The notes under the pieces are model-generated. The model ran no database searches, had not been told where the DNA came from, and saw only the letters and a list, made by a program, of their open reading frames with translations. The translations under genes and the position numbers were made by a program. A DNA stretch of 64,000 bases from Dokdonella sp. (GTDB lineage: Bacteria; Pseudomonadota; Gammaproteobacteria; Xanthomonadales; Rhodanobacteraceae), in contig NZ_JAHCAP010000001.1 of assembly GCF_019634815.1 (NCBI RefSeq), positions 124,001-188,000 of the forward strand. The letters are read 5' to 3'. Of the stretch, positions 55,473 through 64,000 are shown in pieces. Numbering within the stretch: position 1 is the first letter of the stretch; each line of letters opens with the position of its first letter.

Positions 55473-56333
55473 ATGAACGCCGTCATCGATCGCAAGCAAG
55501 CCCACGAGGCCGCCAAGCTCGCCAAGCGCCTGCGCCACCAGGTGGGCCAGGCCATTGCCGACTTCAACATGATCGAGGATGGCGATCGCGTGATGGTCTG
55601 CCTGTCGGGCGGCAAGGATTCCTACACCCTGCTCGACATCCTGCGCAGACTGCAGGCCAAGGCGCCGGTGCGCTTCGAGCTGTTCGCGGTCCATCTTGAT
55701 CAGAAACAACCCGGCTACGACCCGCACATCCTGCCGAACTACCTGCGCAGCATCGACATGCCCTTCGAGGTGCTCGAACAGGACACCTACAGCGTGGTCA
55801 AGCGCGTGATTCCCGAAGGCAAGACCCAGTGCAGCCTGTGTTCGCGCCTGCGCCGCGGCTCGCTCTACACCTACGCCGCCGAGGAAGGCTTCACCAAGAT
55901 CGCGCTCGGCCACCATCGCAACGACATCGTCGAAACCCTGTTCCTCAATCTGTTCCACCAGGCCACGCTCAAGGCGATGCCGCCCAAGCTGCGCTCCGAC
56001 GATGGCCGCAACGTGCTGATCCGTCCGCTGGCCTATTGCGCCGAAGACGACATCGCCGAGTATTCGCGTCAGCAGGGCTTTCCGATCATGCCCTGCAACC
56101 TGTGCGGCTCGCAGGAAAACATGCAGCGCAAGAACATCAAGGCGATGCTCGCCGAGTGGGACGCGAAATTCCCCGGCCGCATCGAAACCATCTTCCGCGC
56201 GATCGGCAATGTTGCGCCCTCGCAGCTCGCCGATCGCAGTCTGTTCGACTTCGCCGCGCTTGGCGCCGATCCGCAGGCGCGCCGCGCCGATGCGCACGCC
56301 TGGCTCGGCGGTGGCGAGCCATCCGCGGACTGA
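55473..56333 (+). CDS. ttcA: tRNA 2-thiocytidine(32) biosynthesis protein TtcA
   Basis: A 286-residue iron-sulfur enzyme that thiolates cytidine 32 of certain tRNAs. It has the PP-loop SGGKDS at 45-50, the conserved pair CSLC at 120-123 and the later CNLC at 208-211. Cys120, Cys123 and Cys208 are the cluster ligands by comparison with E. coli TtcA. The ATG at 55473 matches the family start. A possible -10 box TAGAAT lies at 55436-55441. Confidence 0.96.
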   Translation: MNAVIDRKQAHEAAKLAKRLRHQVGQAIADFNMIEDGDRVMVCLSGGKDSYTLLDILRRLQAKAPVRFELFAVHLDQKQPGYDPHILPNYLRSIDMPFEVLEQDTYSVVKRVIPEGKTQCSLCSRLRRGSLYTYAAEEGFTKIALGHHRNDIVETLFLNLFHQATLKAMPPKLRSDDGRNVLIRPLAYCAEDDIAEYSRQQGFPIMPCNLCGSQENMQRKNIKAMLAEWDAKFPGRIETIFRAIGNVAPSQLADRSLFDFAALGADPQARRADAHAWLGGGEPSAD

Positions 56334-56507
56334 AGCGAGCCGAGCGCTCCTGCTATCCTGACCGGCGGCGCCTCGCCTCAGCCGATCGCGAGCCGCGGCC
56401 GCCGATCTCGGGATCTGCGACCTTCCCTTGCTTCAATCTCCCGCCTGACATCGGCCCTGCCCGGTCAGACGCCCCGCCGTTGATCGTCTGCGAGTCCCCT
56501 CACGCCC

Positions 56508-57425
56508 ATGTTCTTTCGCAATCTCAGCCTGTTCCGTTTTCCGGAAAGTGTCGCCAAAAGCCTCAAACATCTCGCAAAAGACGTTGAAGAGCATCGATTG
56601 CGCGATTGCGGACCGCTCGAACTCGCGACCCGCGGCTTCGTCTCGCCCTATGGCCGCAACAACGAAGCCCTGATCCATGCCTGCGGGCCGTTCTCCCTGC
56701 TCGCGATCGGCAGTCAGGAACGCCTGCTGCCGGGCGTGGTGGTGGCCGAGGAAGTCGCCGAGCGGATCGACCAGATCGCCGCCAAGCAGGGCCGCCGACC
56801 TGGTGCGAAAGAACGCAAGCGCTTGAAGGAAGAGGTGATTTCCGAGTTTCTGCCACGCGCCTTCGTGCGCCCTTCGCGCCTGCTCACCTATCTCGATGCG
56901 CAAGGTGGCTGGTTCGTGGTCGACAGTGCCAGCCGCAAGGCCGCCGAGGATGCAGTCAGCCAGGTCCGTGAGGCGCTGGGCCGGTTTCCGGCCACGCCGA
57001 TGGCCGGCGCCGAGTCGCCGCGCGCCCTGATGACCGACTGGCTGGCTCAGGGCCGCCTGCCGGCCGGGCTGGCGCTGGGCGACGAGGTCGAACTGCGCGA
57101 CCCGGCCGAGGCCGGCGCGGTGGTGCGCTGCCGGCGCCAAGACCTTGAATCCGAAGAGGTTCGGGAGCATCTGAAGGCTGGCAAGCAGGCCTTCCAGCTC
57201 GGCCTCACCTTCAATGACCGGATGAGCTTCGTGCTGGGCGAGGATCTGACGGTGCGCAAGCTACGTTTTCTTGACATCGTGCTCGATACAATTGGCGAGC
57301 AGGACAAGGAGTCGGCCGAAGCCGAACTGGACGCATGTTTCGCGCTCATGTCCCTGGAGCTCAAGGCGCTGCTCGCACAGTTTGAACAATGGTTTGGCAT
57401 TGCCCGTCCCGGCGAACACGATTGA
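56508..57425 (+). CDS. rdgC: Recombination-associated protein RdgC
   Basis: A 305-residue ring-forming DNA-binding protein that restrains RecA. It matches RdgC throughout: MFFRNLSLFRF at the start, GFVSPYGR, GSQERLLPGVVV, KRLKEEVISEFLPRAF and LDACFALMSLELKALL near the end. Length is normal for the family. A 26-base gap leads to the YgjP-like gene on the same strand. Confidence 0.96.
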   Translation: MFFRNLSLFRFPESVAKSLKHLAKDVEEHRLRDCGPLELATRGFVSPYGRNNEALIHACGPFSLLAIGSQERLLPGVVVAEEVAERIDQIAAKQGRRPGAKERKRLKEEVISEFLPRAFVRPSRLLTYLDAQGGWFVVDSASRKAAEDAVSQVREALGRFPATPMAGAESPRALMTDWLAQGRLPAGLALGDEVELRDPAEAGAVVRCRRQDLESEEVREHLKAGKQAFQLGLTFNDRMSFVLGEDLTVRKLRFLDIVLDTIGEQDKESAEAELDACFALMSLELKALLAQFEQWFGIARPGEHD

Positions 57426-57451
57426 GTCGCGGCGGCAGCGGAGACAACGAC

Positions 57452-58207
57452 GTGAACATGGCGCAGGACTACCTCGAACTCGACACCGCCGACGGCGAGA
57501 CGATCAAGGTGCTGCGCAAGAGTCATCCGCAGGCGCGTCGCCTGCGCCTGACCGTGACACCCGGCGGTGCGCGCGTCACCTATCCCGAAGGCACGCATCC
57601 GGCGCAGATCGTCGCCTTCCTGCGCAAACACGGTGAATGGCTCGAGCGCAAGCTCGACGAGCTCAGCCTCGGTTCGGCACCGCCGCCGCTCAAACCCGGC
57701 GCCGCCACCGTGATTCCGCTGCGCGGTGAAACCACGCGCCTGTCGTGGCGTGATGGCGTCTATCCGCGCATCGAACAGCTCGACGATCGCCTCGTGCTCA
57801 CCCTGCCCGCGCCGCACGGCAAGGCCACCCTGCCTGCCGCACGCGCGCTGCTGCGCTCGTTCTTCGAAGCGCAGATCCGCCGCGATGTGAGTCGTCATCT
57901 CGCGCGCTACTGCGCCGAACTCGAACGTGCACCGACCGGCGTGCGTTTGCGTCCACTCAAGAGCCTGTGGGGCAGCCTCGACACGCGCGATCGCATCACC
58001 CTCGATCTCGCGCTCGCACTCGCGCCGCCCGCGGCATTGCGCTACGTGACGATCCATGAGCTTTGCCATCTGCGCATCCGCAGTCATTCACCGCGCTTCT
58101 GGGCGCTGGTCGAAAGCCTCATGCCCGACTGGCGCGAACAGCGAGAGTGGTTGCGTCTCAACGGCCAGGCACTCAAGGCCGAATTGACGCGCCTGATCCA
58201 GGCCTGA
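57452..58207 (+). CDS. YgjP-like (UPF/M48-type) zinc metallopeptidase
   Basis: A 251-residue protein of the YgjP-like metallopeptidase family. The zinc motif HELCH is near residue 200 (TIHELCHLRIRSHSPRFW), with KSLWGSLD before it as in YgjP/WLM-type proteins. Role unclear; related proteins act on DNA-protein crosslinks or are uncharacterised. Either the GTG at 57452 (GGAGA seven bases upstream) or the ATG at 57458 starts it; spacing favours GTG. It follows rdgC closely. Confidence 0.85.
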   Translation: MNMAQDYLELDTADGETIKVLRKSHPQARRLRLTVTPGGARVTYPEGTHPAQIVAFLRKHGEWLERKLDELSLGSAPPPLKPGAATVIPLRGETTRLSWRDGVYPRIEQLDDRLVLTLPAPHGKATLPAARALLRSFFEAQIRRDVSRHLARYCAELERAPTGVRLRPLKSLWGSLDTRDRITLDLALALAPPAALRYVTIHELCHLRIRSHSPRFWALVESLMPDWREQREWLRLNGQALKAELTRLIQA

Positions 58208-58218
58208 GCGCACGCGCG

Positions 58219-59064
58219 TCAACCCAACAGCGCCGCCGCCACTGCGGGCGCGTTTTCCAGATGCAGATGGTGGTTGCCGGGCAGGCGCGTGAGGCGCAGA
58301 TCGGCAACGCGATCGGCGCGTGCCTGCATCATCGCCAGCGGCAGATAACTCGTCGCCGGATCGGCGAGCACAAGATGCGTCGGTGCCTGGATCCCGGCGA
58401 GCGTGGCGAGCACTTCGTCTTCGGTGTAGCGCTGCGGACTCACCACGGTCAGACGCGGATCGCTTGACCAGACCCAGCCACCCTCGACCTCGCGCACTCC
58501 GCGCAGCACGATCGCACGCGCTGCGGCGGGCGAAAGATCATTGGCAAGGCAACGTGCATGGATCGCCTCGTCGAGCGTCGTGTACACGCGCAGCGGTCGG
58601 CGCAGCGCAAACGCGGCGTGTTGATCGAGCGCCTGACGCAGACGTGGCAAGGCATCTTCAAGCGTGTAGGTAAGCGGACCCAGGCCCTCGATCAAAAGCA
58701 GCCGTTCGACGCGTTCGGGATAGATCGCCGCAAACTGGCTCGCCAGCGCGCCACCGAGCGAATGGCCAAGTAGACTCGCGCGCGACCAGCCCAGCACATC
58801 GAGGGCGGCGCGGATGTCGTCGAAATAATCGACGTAGTGGTACCAGGCGCCCGCGGCGAGGTGCGAAGAAAGGCCATGTCCGCGCAGATCGATCGCGACG
58901 ACCTGCCAGCGCGTGGCAAGCAGCGGCGCAAGGGCATCGAAACTGCCGGCGTTGTCGAGCCAGCCGTGCAGCGCAAGCAGTGGTGGCAAGGAGGTTGCGC
59001 CCCAACGCCTGGCGGCAAGCACGCCATGATTGACGTCGAGCTCGAGCTCTTCAGCGACGCTCAT
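58219..59064 (-). CDS. Alpha/beta hydrolase downstream of hemH
   Basis: A 281-residue serine hydrolase. The oxyanion motif LHGWLDNAG is at about 32-40, nucleophile Ser102 in GHSLGG, and catalytic His in GNHHLH near the end. Similar to MEST-like esterases and haloalkane-dehalogenase-like fold proteins, with unknown substrate. The ATG at 59064 overlaps the end of hemH by 14 bases, so it is co-translated with ferrochelatase, though no functional link is obvious. Confidence 0.9.
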   Translation of the reverse strand: MSVAEELELDVNHGVLAARRWGATSLPPLLALHGWLDNAGSFDALAPLLATRWQVVAIDLRGHGLSSHLAAGAWYHYVDYFDDIRAALDVLGWSRASLLGHSLGGALASQFAAIYPERVERLLLIEGLGPLTYTLEDALPRLRQALDQHAAFALRRPLRVYTTLDEAIHARCLANDLSPAAARAIVLRGVREVEGGWVWSSDPRLTVVSPQRYTEDEVLATLAGIQAPTHLVLADPATSYLPLAMMQARADRVADLRLTRLPGNHHLHLENAPAVAAALLG

Positions 59065-60166
59065 CGCGCAACCGCTCGTGGCGGGCCTTGGCCGCGCGTG
59101 CCTGCGCATTCGCACTCGCGGCATCCCAGTCGAGCGCGAATTCGCGCCAACCGCCGGTATTGCGCAGAACCAGGTCGGCAAGCATCGCCACATGATCGGC
59201 GCCCTCATTGAGCGCGGGGATGTATTCGAGCTTCTCGCCGCCCGCGTGCAGGAAACGCGCATGGTTGGTGAGCGCGATTTCCTCGAGCGTCTCCAGGCAA
59301 TCGACCGCAAAGCCCGGACACAGCACCTGCACGTGGCGCACACCCGTGGCCGGCAGTTCGGCGAGGATGACGTCGGTGTAGGGTTGCAGCCAACGCGCCG
59401 CGCCCACGCGTGACTGGAAACACACGCTGACCGCCTGTTCATCCAGACCCAATCGCTCACGCAAGCGGCGCGCGGTTTCCTGGCATTGGCAGAAATACGG
59501 ATCCCCTGCATGCAGGTAACTTTCCGGGGTGCCGTGGAAGGACAGCAACAAGCGCGGTGCACGGCCGTGACGCTGCCAATGCGCTTCCACGCTGCGCGCA
59601 AGCGCCTCGATGTAATGCGGTGCGGCGTGGTAGTCGTTGATGAAGCGCAGTTCAGGCAGCCAGCGCCAGCGCGACAGCTCGGCGCTGATCGCATCGAACA
59701 CCGAGGCCGTGGTGGTACCCGAATACTGCGGGAACAGCGGCAACACCAGCACCCGCCGCGTTCCCGCCGCGGCCAGTTCGCGCAACACCGTGCCGATCGC
59801 CGGGTCGCCGTAACGCATCGCGTGGCGAACCAGGATCGGCCCCGGCCGCTGCCCTCGCAGCGCCACCTGCAAACGTTCGGCGAGTGTCGCCATGCCGAGC
59901 GCGAGCGGTGAACCCCGGTCACTCCAGATCTTGCGATAGAGCTGGGCCGAACGTGCCGGCCGCAGGCGCAGGATCACGCCGTGCAGGATCAGCCGCCACA
60001 GCCAGCGCGGGGTTTCGATGATGCGGGGGTCGGCCAGGAACTGCGCCAGATAGCGGCGCACCGCCCGTGGCGTGGGTGCTGCGGGCGTACCGATATTGAC
60101 CAGCAAGACGGCTGCTGCCGCTGGCTCACCATGCCGGAAGCCGGACTGTGCAAGAAAACGCGACAT
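59051..60166 (-). CDS. hemH: Ferrochelatase
   Basis: A 371-residue enzyme inserting iron into protoporphyrin IX (or coproporphyrin), the last step of heme synthesis. Family features are LLVNIGTP at the start, VLPLFPQYSGTTTASVFD, the catalytic His in LSFHGTPES, FQSRVGAARWLQPYT and the Glu in LETLEEI. The ATG at 60166 aligns with the family start, with the frame open upstream. It heads a two-gene operon with the hydrolase. Confidence 0.95.
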   Translation of the reverse strand: MSRFLAQSGFRHGEPAAAAVLLVNIGTPAAPTPRAVRRYLAQFLADPRIIETPRWLWRLILHGVILRLRPARSAQLYRKIWSDRGSPLALGMATLAERLQVALRGQRPGPILVRHAMRYGDPAIGTVLRELAAAGTRRVLVLPLFPQYSGTTTASVFDAISAELSRWRWLPELRFINDYHAAPHYIEALARSVEAHWQRHGRAPRLLLSFHGTPESYLHAGDPYFCQCQETARRLRERLGLDEQAVSVCFQSRVGAARWLQPYTDVILAELPATGVRHVQVLCPGFAVDCLETLEEIALTNHARFLHAGGEKLEYIPALNEGADHVAMLADLVLRNTGGWREFALDWDAASANAQARAAKARHERLRDERR

Positions 60167-60322
60167 CTTCGGGAGAAAACGTATCCGTGACGATGGGCCT
60201 TGGCAGCCCATGCCGGCCCGCCACCCTGCGTAGAAACATCCGTGGAATTTTGCTGCTAGACTGACCCGGCCACCGCGGACCACCGCGGGGCAGACGATTA
60301 CTTATAACAATAACACGCCAAC

Positions 60323-61252
60323 ATGCGCGCATTGACCTGCTACATCGCAGCAGGAGTGCTTGTCGCCGCCGCCTCGATGTCGGCGCGGGCGGAAACGCTC
60401 GCCTACGGTGAGGCCTTCGACACGCTCTACCGCATCGACCTTGCGCAGCCTGCGGCAAGCAAGCTTGGCGTGGCCGGACGCTATGCCGGACAGTCGATCG
60501 CCAATGTCAGCGGTCTGACCACGATGCCCGATGGCAGCCTGCTGGCCATCGCCGGCTCGATCAAGGCGCTGGTGCGCATCGACCCCGCCACCGGCCAGGC
60601 CACACCGATCGGCCCGTTGGGCATTGATGGCGGCAGCGGCCAGTTCGATGCGCTTGACCTCGGCATGACCGCAACCTGCACGGGCGGCCTGTATCTGAGC
60701 TCGGGGGTGCTGCAAAGCCTGTACTCGGTCAATCCGGGCACGGGGGCGGCAACCCGGATCGGCGCCACCGGCGTGGCAATCAGTGGCCTGGCCGAGCGTG
60801 GCGGCGTGCTGTTTGGTGCCGGCGCCAAGGGCGACCATCATCTTTACCGCATCAATCCGCGCACCGGAGCGACCAGCACGGTCGGCGCGTTTGGCCCGGC
60901 GGCGAGCAAGTGGATCAATTCGGCGGCGCTGAGTTTCGACGACGACGGCACGCTCTGGGCCGTGCTCAACTACGTACCACCGCAAAACGAGAACACGCCA
61001 CCGCCTGACTGGAGCGATCTCGCGCGGATCAATCCGGCGACCGGTGAATTGGAAATGGTCGGCCCGATTACCGGTCCGGTCGACTCGCTGCGCCAGATCG
61101 GCATGAAGGGTTTCACCATCGGGCCGACGTCCTGTGCGCGTCCGTCTGCCGCGCCCAATCCGGCGCCGGTTGATTCGTGGTGGGCTCTGAGTCTGCTTGG
61201 GCTGGGTCTCGCCGGCCTGGTTGCCCGCACGCGACGCATCCGCGCGGCTTGA
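60323..61252 (+). CDS. Secreted protein with CTERM-like C-terminal anchor
   Basis: A 309-residue exported protein. A signal peptide (about 1-23) is followed by a propeller-like domain with repeats such as [20 protein letters not shown] and [12 protein letters not shown] Pro-rich linker ends in [19 protein letters not shown] plus ARTRR. That tripartite end (short motif, helix, Arg cluster) is like IPTL/PEP-CTERM sorting signals processed by rhombosortase- or exosortase-type enzymes. The exact class is not certain. The function of the domain is unknown. Confidence 0.8.
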   Translation: MRALTCYIAAGVLVAAASMSARAETLAYGEAFDTLYRIDLAQPAASKLGVAGRYAGQSIANVSGLTTMPDGSLLAIAGSIKALVRIDPATGQATPIGPLGIDGGSGQFDALDLGMTATCTGGLYLSSGVLQSLYSVNPGTGAATRIGATGVAISGLAERGGVLFGAGAKGDHHLYRINPRTGATSTVGAFGPAASKWINSAALSFDDDGTLWAVLNYVPPQNENTPPPDWSDLARINPATGELEMVGPITGPVDSLRQIGMKGFTIGPTSCARPSAAPNPAPVDSWWALSLLGLGLAGLVARTRRIRAA

Positions 61253-61332
61253 GATCGGCAGGCATCGCCGCGCGCTTCATCGCCGGCTCAGCGCCGGCTG
61301 TTATGGTGGCGCGAACCACCCTGGAGTCGATG

Positions 61333-62016
61333 ATGCGCCCATTTCTGCTCGCCGCTGCCGCCGCCCTGCTGTCCATGACCTGGCTCGCGCCCGTCCATGC
61401 CGGCGAGAACGAGGACAAGCTCGCCGAGAATGCCAAGCGTGTGCTCAAGGAAGTCATGCAGGCGCCGGACAAGGCCATTCCCCAGGATCTGCTGCGCGAG
61501 GCGCATGCGATCGCGGTGGTTCCGGACGTGATCAAGGCCGGCCTCGTGGTTGGCGGCCGTCACGGCCGCGGTCTGATCGCGGTGAAAACGCGCGATGGCA
61601 CCTGGTCCAATCCGGTGTTCGTGAGCATGACCGGTGGCAGCGTGGGCTTTCAGGCCGGCGTGTCCTCGACCGACGTGATCCTCGTGTTCCGCACCCAGCG
61701 CGGGGTCGACTCGATCGTGCACGGCAAGTTCACGCTCGGCGCCGACGCCTCGGCCGCAGCCGGCCCGGTCGGCCGCTCGGCGCAGGCTTCCACCGATGCC
61801 CAGCTCAAGGCCGAAATCTATTCCTACTCGCGCGCACGCGGCCTGTTTGCCGGCGCCGCGCTCGATGGCACCGTGATCCGCATCGACAACGATGCCGATC
61901 AGGCCGTTTACGGCGAAGGCGTCACCGCACGGCGTATCTTCGACGGCGGCGTCACGCAAGTGCCCAACGCCGTGGTCGATTTTCGAGACCTCCTGGAAGA
62001 GTACACTGCAAAATAA
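61333..62016 (+). CDS. SYLF-domain (Ysc84-like) lipid-binding exported protein
   Basis: A 227-residue protein with a signal peptide (about 1-22, PVHA-GENE) and the SYLF domain: [36 protein letters not shown], and [17 protein letters not shown] near the end. SYLF proteins bind phosphoinositides in eukaryotes; bacterial members are periplasmic and of unclear role. The ATG at 61333 has GGAG six bases before it. It lies 38 bases upstream of tatA on the same strand. Confidence 0.9.
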   Translation: MRPFLLAAAAALLSMTWLAPVHAGENEDKLAENAKRVLKEVMQAPDKAIPQDLLREAHAIAVVPDVIKAGLVVGGRHGRGLIAVKTRDGTWSNPVFVSMTGGSVGFQAGVSSTDVILVFRTQRGVDSIVHGKFTLGADASAAAGPVGRSAQASTDAQLKAEIYSYSRARGLFAGAALDGTVIRIDNDADQAVYGEGVTARRIFDGGVTQVPNAVVDFRDLLEEYTAK

Positions 62017-62054
62017 CCGGGCAATTTCCGCCCCTCACGAATTCGGGTTTGGTC

Positions 62055-62291
62055 ATGGGTGCATTTTCGTTTTGGCATTTGCTGGTCCTGCTGGTCGTGG
62101 TTGCCTTGGTGTTCGGCACCAAGCGCATCCGCAACGTCGGCGAGGATCTCGGCGCGGCGATCAAGAGCTTCAAGAAGGGCATGCAGGACGGTGACAAGTC
62201 CGAGCCCGCGCAGCTCAAGGCCGATCCACCCGCGAGCGAGGCAGGCGCGCAGACCACCGCCAGCACGAACAAGTCCGAGCGCGCCGAATAA
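62055..62291 (+). CDS. tatA: Sec-independent translocase protein TatA
   Basis: A 78-residue single-helix protein forming the twin-arginine export pore. The N-terminal helix ([18 protein letters not shown]), the hinge and an amphipathic helix ([21 protein letters not shown]) are typical, followed by a short polar tail. First gene of tatABC, with a 16-base gap to tatB. Confidence 0.96.
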   Translation: MGAFSFWHLLVLLVVVALVFGTKRIRNVGEDLGAAIKSFKKGMQDGDKSEPAQLKADPPASEAGAQTTASTNKSERAE

Positions 62292-62307
62292 GCGCGCCGA
62301 CGGCGCC

Positions 62308-62628
62308 ATGTTCGACATCGGCTTCAGTGAAATCGCGCTCGTGGCCCTGGTCGCGCTGATCGTGCTCGGCCCCGAACGGCTGCCGCGCGTGGCACGCACC
62401 GCGGGTGCGCTGCTGAGACGCGCCCGCACGAGCTGGCAGGGCGTGCGCGACGAGATCGAGCGCGAGCTCGCAGCCGAAGACCTGAAGAAATCGATGCAGG
62501 ACCTCAAGCGTCAGGTCGACGTGCGCGGCGACCTTCGGGAGATGGCGCGCGGCGTGGAAAGCGCTGCCCACGAACCCGTGGCGACGACGCCGCCGGAAAC
62601 CACACCGCCCGATCCGCCGCGGCCATGA
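62308..62628 (+). CDS. tatB: Sec-independent translocase protein TatB
   Basis: A 106-residue partner of TatC in twin-arginine signal recognition. It begins MFDIGFSEIALVALVALIVLGPERLP, with the conserved Glu and Pro, then an amphipathic helix and a Pro/Thr-rich tail (sequence split here as MFDIGFSEIALV and ALIVLGPERLP). The stop overlaps tatC by 4 bases (ATGA). Confidence 0.96.
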   Translation: MFDIGFSEIALVALVALIVLGPERLPRVARTAGALLRRARTSWQGVRDEIERELAAEDLKKSMQDLKRQVDVRGDLREMARGVESAAHEPVATTPPETTPPDPPRP

Positions 62629-63410
62629 GCGAGGTCGAACAGGACGGCGCCGACGCCGCGCAACAACCGCTGATTTCCCATCTCATCGAGCTGCGCGAAC
62701 GCCTGCTCAAGGCCGTGGCTGCGGTGCTGCTCGTGCTGGTTTGCCTGCTGCCGTTTGCCAACAAGCTCTACGGCTGGCTGGCGCTGCCGCTGGTGCGCCA
62801 TCTGCCGCAGGGCGGCACGATGATCGCCACCGAAGTCGCCTCCCCGTTCTTCACGCCGCTCAAGCTCGCCTTCTTCGTCGCGTTGTTCATCGCCATACCG
62901 GTCGTGCTCTACCAGCTCTGGGCCTTCGTTGCGCCGGGACTGTATCGGCACGAGAAGCGCCTCGCGGTGCCGATCCTCGTTTCATCAGTACTGTTGTTCT
63001 ATCTCGGCTGTGCGTTCGCCTACTTCTTCGTGCTGCCCGCGGTGTTCACCTTCATGACGCACATCGCGCCCGCAGGCGTCGCGGTGATGCCCGACATCTC
63101 GCATTACCTCAGCTTCGTGCTCGGCCTGTTTTTCGCCTTCGGCCTGTGCTTCGAAGTACCGGTGGTGCTGGTGATTCTGGTCGTGCTCGGCATGGTCTCG
63201 ATCGAGCAACTCGCCAGCAGCCGCCGCTACGCGATCGTCGGCGCGTTCGCGATCGCGGCGGTGCTCACGCCACCCGATGTGCTTTCGCAGGTCATGCTCG
63301 CCGTGCCGATGATCCTGCTCTATGAGGTCGGCATCATCGGCGCGCGGTTGTTGGCGCGCCCGCAACCGCAACCTGCAACAGGTGCAGACGAGGCTGACAA
63401 ATCGCCTTGA
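62625..63410 (+). CDS. tatC: Sec-independent translocase protein TatC
   Basis: A 261-residue six-helix membrane protein that binds twin-arginine signal peptides. Conserved stretches are LISHLIELRERLLK at the start, then FFTPLKLAFFVALF, FVAPGLYRHEK and SFVLGLFFAFGLCFEVPVVL. Together with TatA and TatB it completes the Tat system for folded proteins. It ends next to a convergent minus-strand gene with no gap. Confidence 0.96.
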   Translation: MSEVEQDGADAAQQPLISHLIELRERLLKAVAAVLLVLVCLLPFANKLYGWLALPLVRHLPQGGTMIATEVASPFFTPLKLAFFVALFIAIPVVLYQLWAFVAPGLYRHEKRLAVPILVSSVLLFYLGCAFAYFFVLPAVFTFMTHIAPAGVAVMPDISHYLSFVLGLFFAFGLCFEVPVVLVILVVLGMVSIEQLASSRRYAIVGAFAIAAVLTPPDVLSQVMLAVPMILLYEVGIIGARLLARPQPQPATGADEADKSP

Positions 63411-63878
63411 TCAGCGACGCCGGCCGGTACCGGCGCGCTCGATGACGAAGCCACCGAAGCTCACGCCCAGCGCCACACCCTCGCCGGTGCCCGCAAGTGC
63501 GAGTGACACCGTACCCTTGGTCACAACCTGTGCCGTCGCCGCGCGCCCTGCAGCGGCACTTGCGTCGCCTTGCGCGTAGGTGCCGAGCACGTCGTCGATC
63601 GAACGCACGCCGCTGAACTTGCCGGTGCCATTGTCGATGCGCGACTTGCCGAAGGTGAGACCGCCACCCTTGGCCTTGATTTTCACGTTCATGCTTTGGC
63701 CGTTGTCGCAGGTCACCGTCCCCTTGCCGTCGGCCCGCTTGTAGATCGCCGCCCAGCCGGTGAGCGAAAACCTGAGCTTGCATTCGACGTCGGCGCCCTG
63801 CGCCTGCGCGACCGGTGAAAAGGTACTGGCAGCCAGGGCCAAGGTGGTGGCAACTGCAAAACCGGTGATCGTCTTCAT
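63411..63878 (-). CDS. Small secreted protein of unknown function
   Basis: A 155-residue protein with a clear signal peptide (MKTITGFAVATTLALAASTF, cut near AQA-QG). Two cysteines (VECKL and VTCDNG) may form a disulfide. The rest is Gly/Ala-rich beta-type sequence ending GVALGVSFGGFVIER. I do not recognise the family. The ATG at 63878 opens the signal peptide. The remaining 122 bases to the window end show no further gene. Confidence 0.75.
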   Translation of the reverse strand: MKTITGFAVATTLALAASTFSPVAQAQGADVECKLRFSLTGWAAIYKRADGKGTVTCDNGQSMNVKIKAKGGGLTFGKSRIDNGTGKFSGVRSIDDVLGTYAQGDASAAAGRAATAQVVTKGTVSLALAGTGEGVALGVSFGGFVIERAGTGRRR

Positions 63879-64000
63879 CGCGCACTCCCGAGTTTGAACC
63901 AATGCCGAGTGTCGACCGCACACGCGATCATGTCCAGCCACTTCGGCATCAGGCAGGCAGGATCCATTCACGCAGAACGCGCCAGCATTCGAGCTTGCGC

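Overview
The window is high-GC (about two thirds G+C by eye), densely coded bacterial chromosome. Protein content points to a gammaproteobacterium of the order Xanthomonadales (Lysobacterales), perhaps Rhodanobacteraceae/Dokdonella-like. The pointers are a split adenosylcobalamin ribonucleotide reductase, a rhlB/trxA/rho neighbourhood, an S9B dipeptidyl-peptidase IV, an ECF sigma factor coupled to a Ser/Thr kinase, and secreted beta-helix proteins ending in a D-x-(I/V)-F-x-x-G-F-E tail. The taxonomic call is inference. No rRNA, tRNA or CRISPR array was seen.

Left part (1-20,105). A truncated secreted-protein gene is followed by the split class II ribonucleotide reductase (nrdJa, nrdJb), with a histone-H1-like Lys/Ala-rich gene between the halves and two well-spaced NrdR boxes upstream. 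A TetR-type repressor gene then diverges from ten co-directional, almost gapless genes: outer-membrane factor, periplasmic adaptor, RbbA-like double-ATPase exporter, YhhJ-like permease, zinc alcohol dehydrogenase, DUF3141/PhaC-like hydrolase, phosphate acetyltransferase, acetate kinase, D-lactate dehydrogenase and an AspT/YidE-family carrier. An Anr/FNR-like box sits at class II geometry before this unit. It reads as a low-oxygen fermentation/persistence operon tied to an envelope export pump and is the most interesting system in the window.

Middle (20,106-42,326). An ECF sigma factor overlaps a TPR-bearing Ser/Thr kinase. Next come a beta-helix secreted protein and a stretch of broken genes (alkB 3' end, efflux-protein piece, IS66 TnpA, hydrolase piece). 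Then follow rhlB diverging from trxA-rho, tdk, an unknown gene, dipeptidyl-peptidase IV, an EamA permease, a second beta-helix protein, a low-GC secreted protein with a 12-G tract in its upstream region, pirin, and xth-yecA. A nested IS256/ISL3 remnant abuts a 5'-truncated class A beta-lactamase.

Right part (42,327-64,000). A three-gene SPFH-SHOCT / zinc-ribbon membrane protein / small membrane protein operon resembles the Bacillus YdjGHI membrane-stress partners of PspA. It is followed by a secreted phosphohistidine-type phosphatase, YeaD-like mutarotase, a large secreted amidase, a MerR-regulated P1B copper/silver-type ATPase, DUF924 and DUF465 genes, a REP-type repeat array, and transketolase. 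Housekeeping genes close the window: ttcA, rdgC, a YgjP-like metallopeptidase, hemH with an alpha/beta hydrolase, a secreted protein with a CTERM-like tail, a SYLF-domain protein, tatABC and a small secreted protein.
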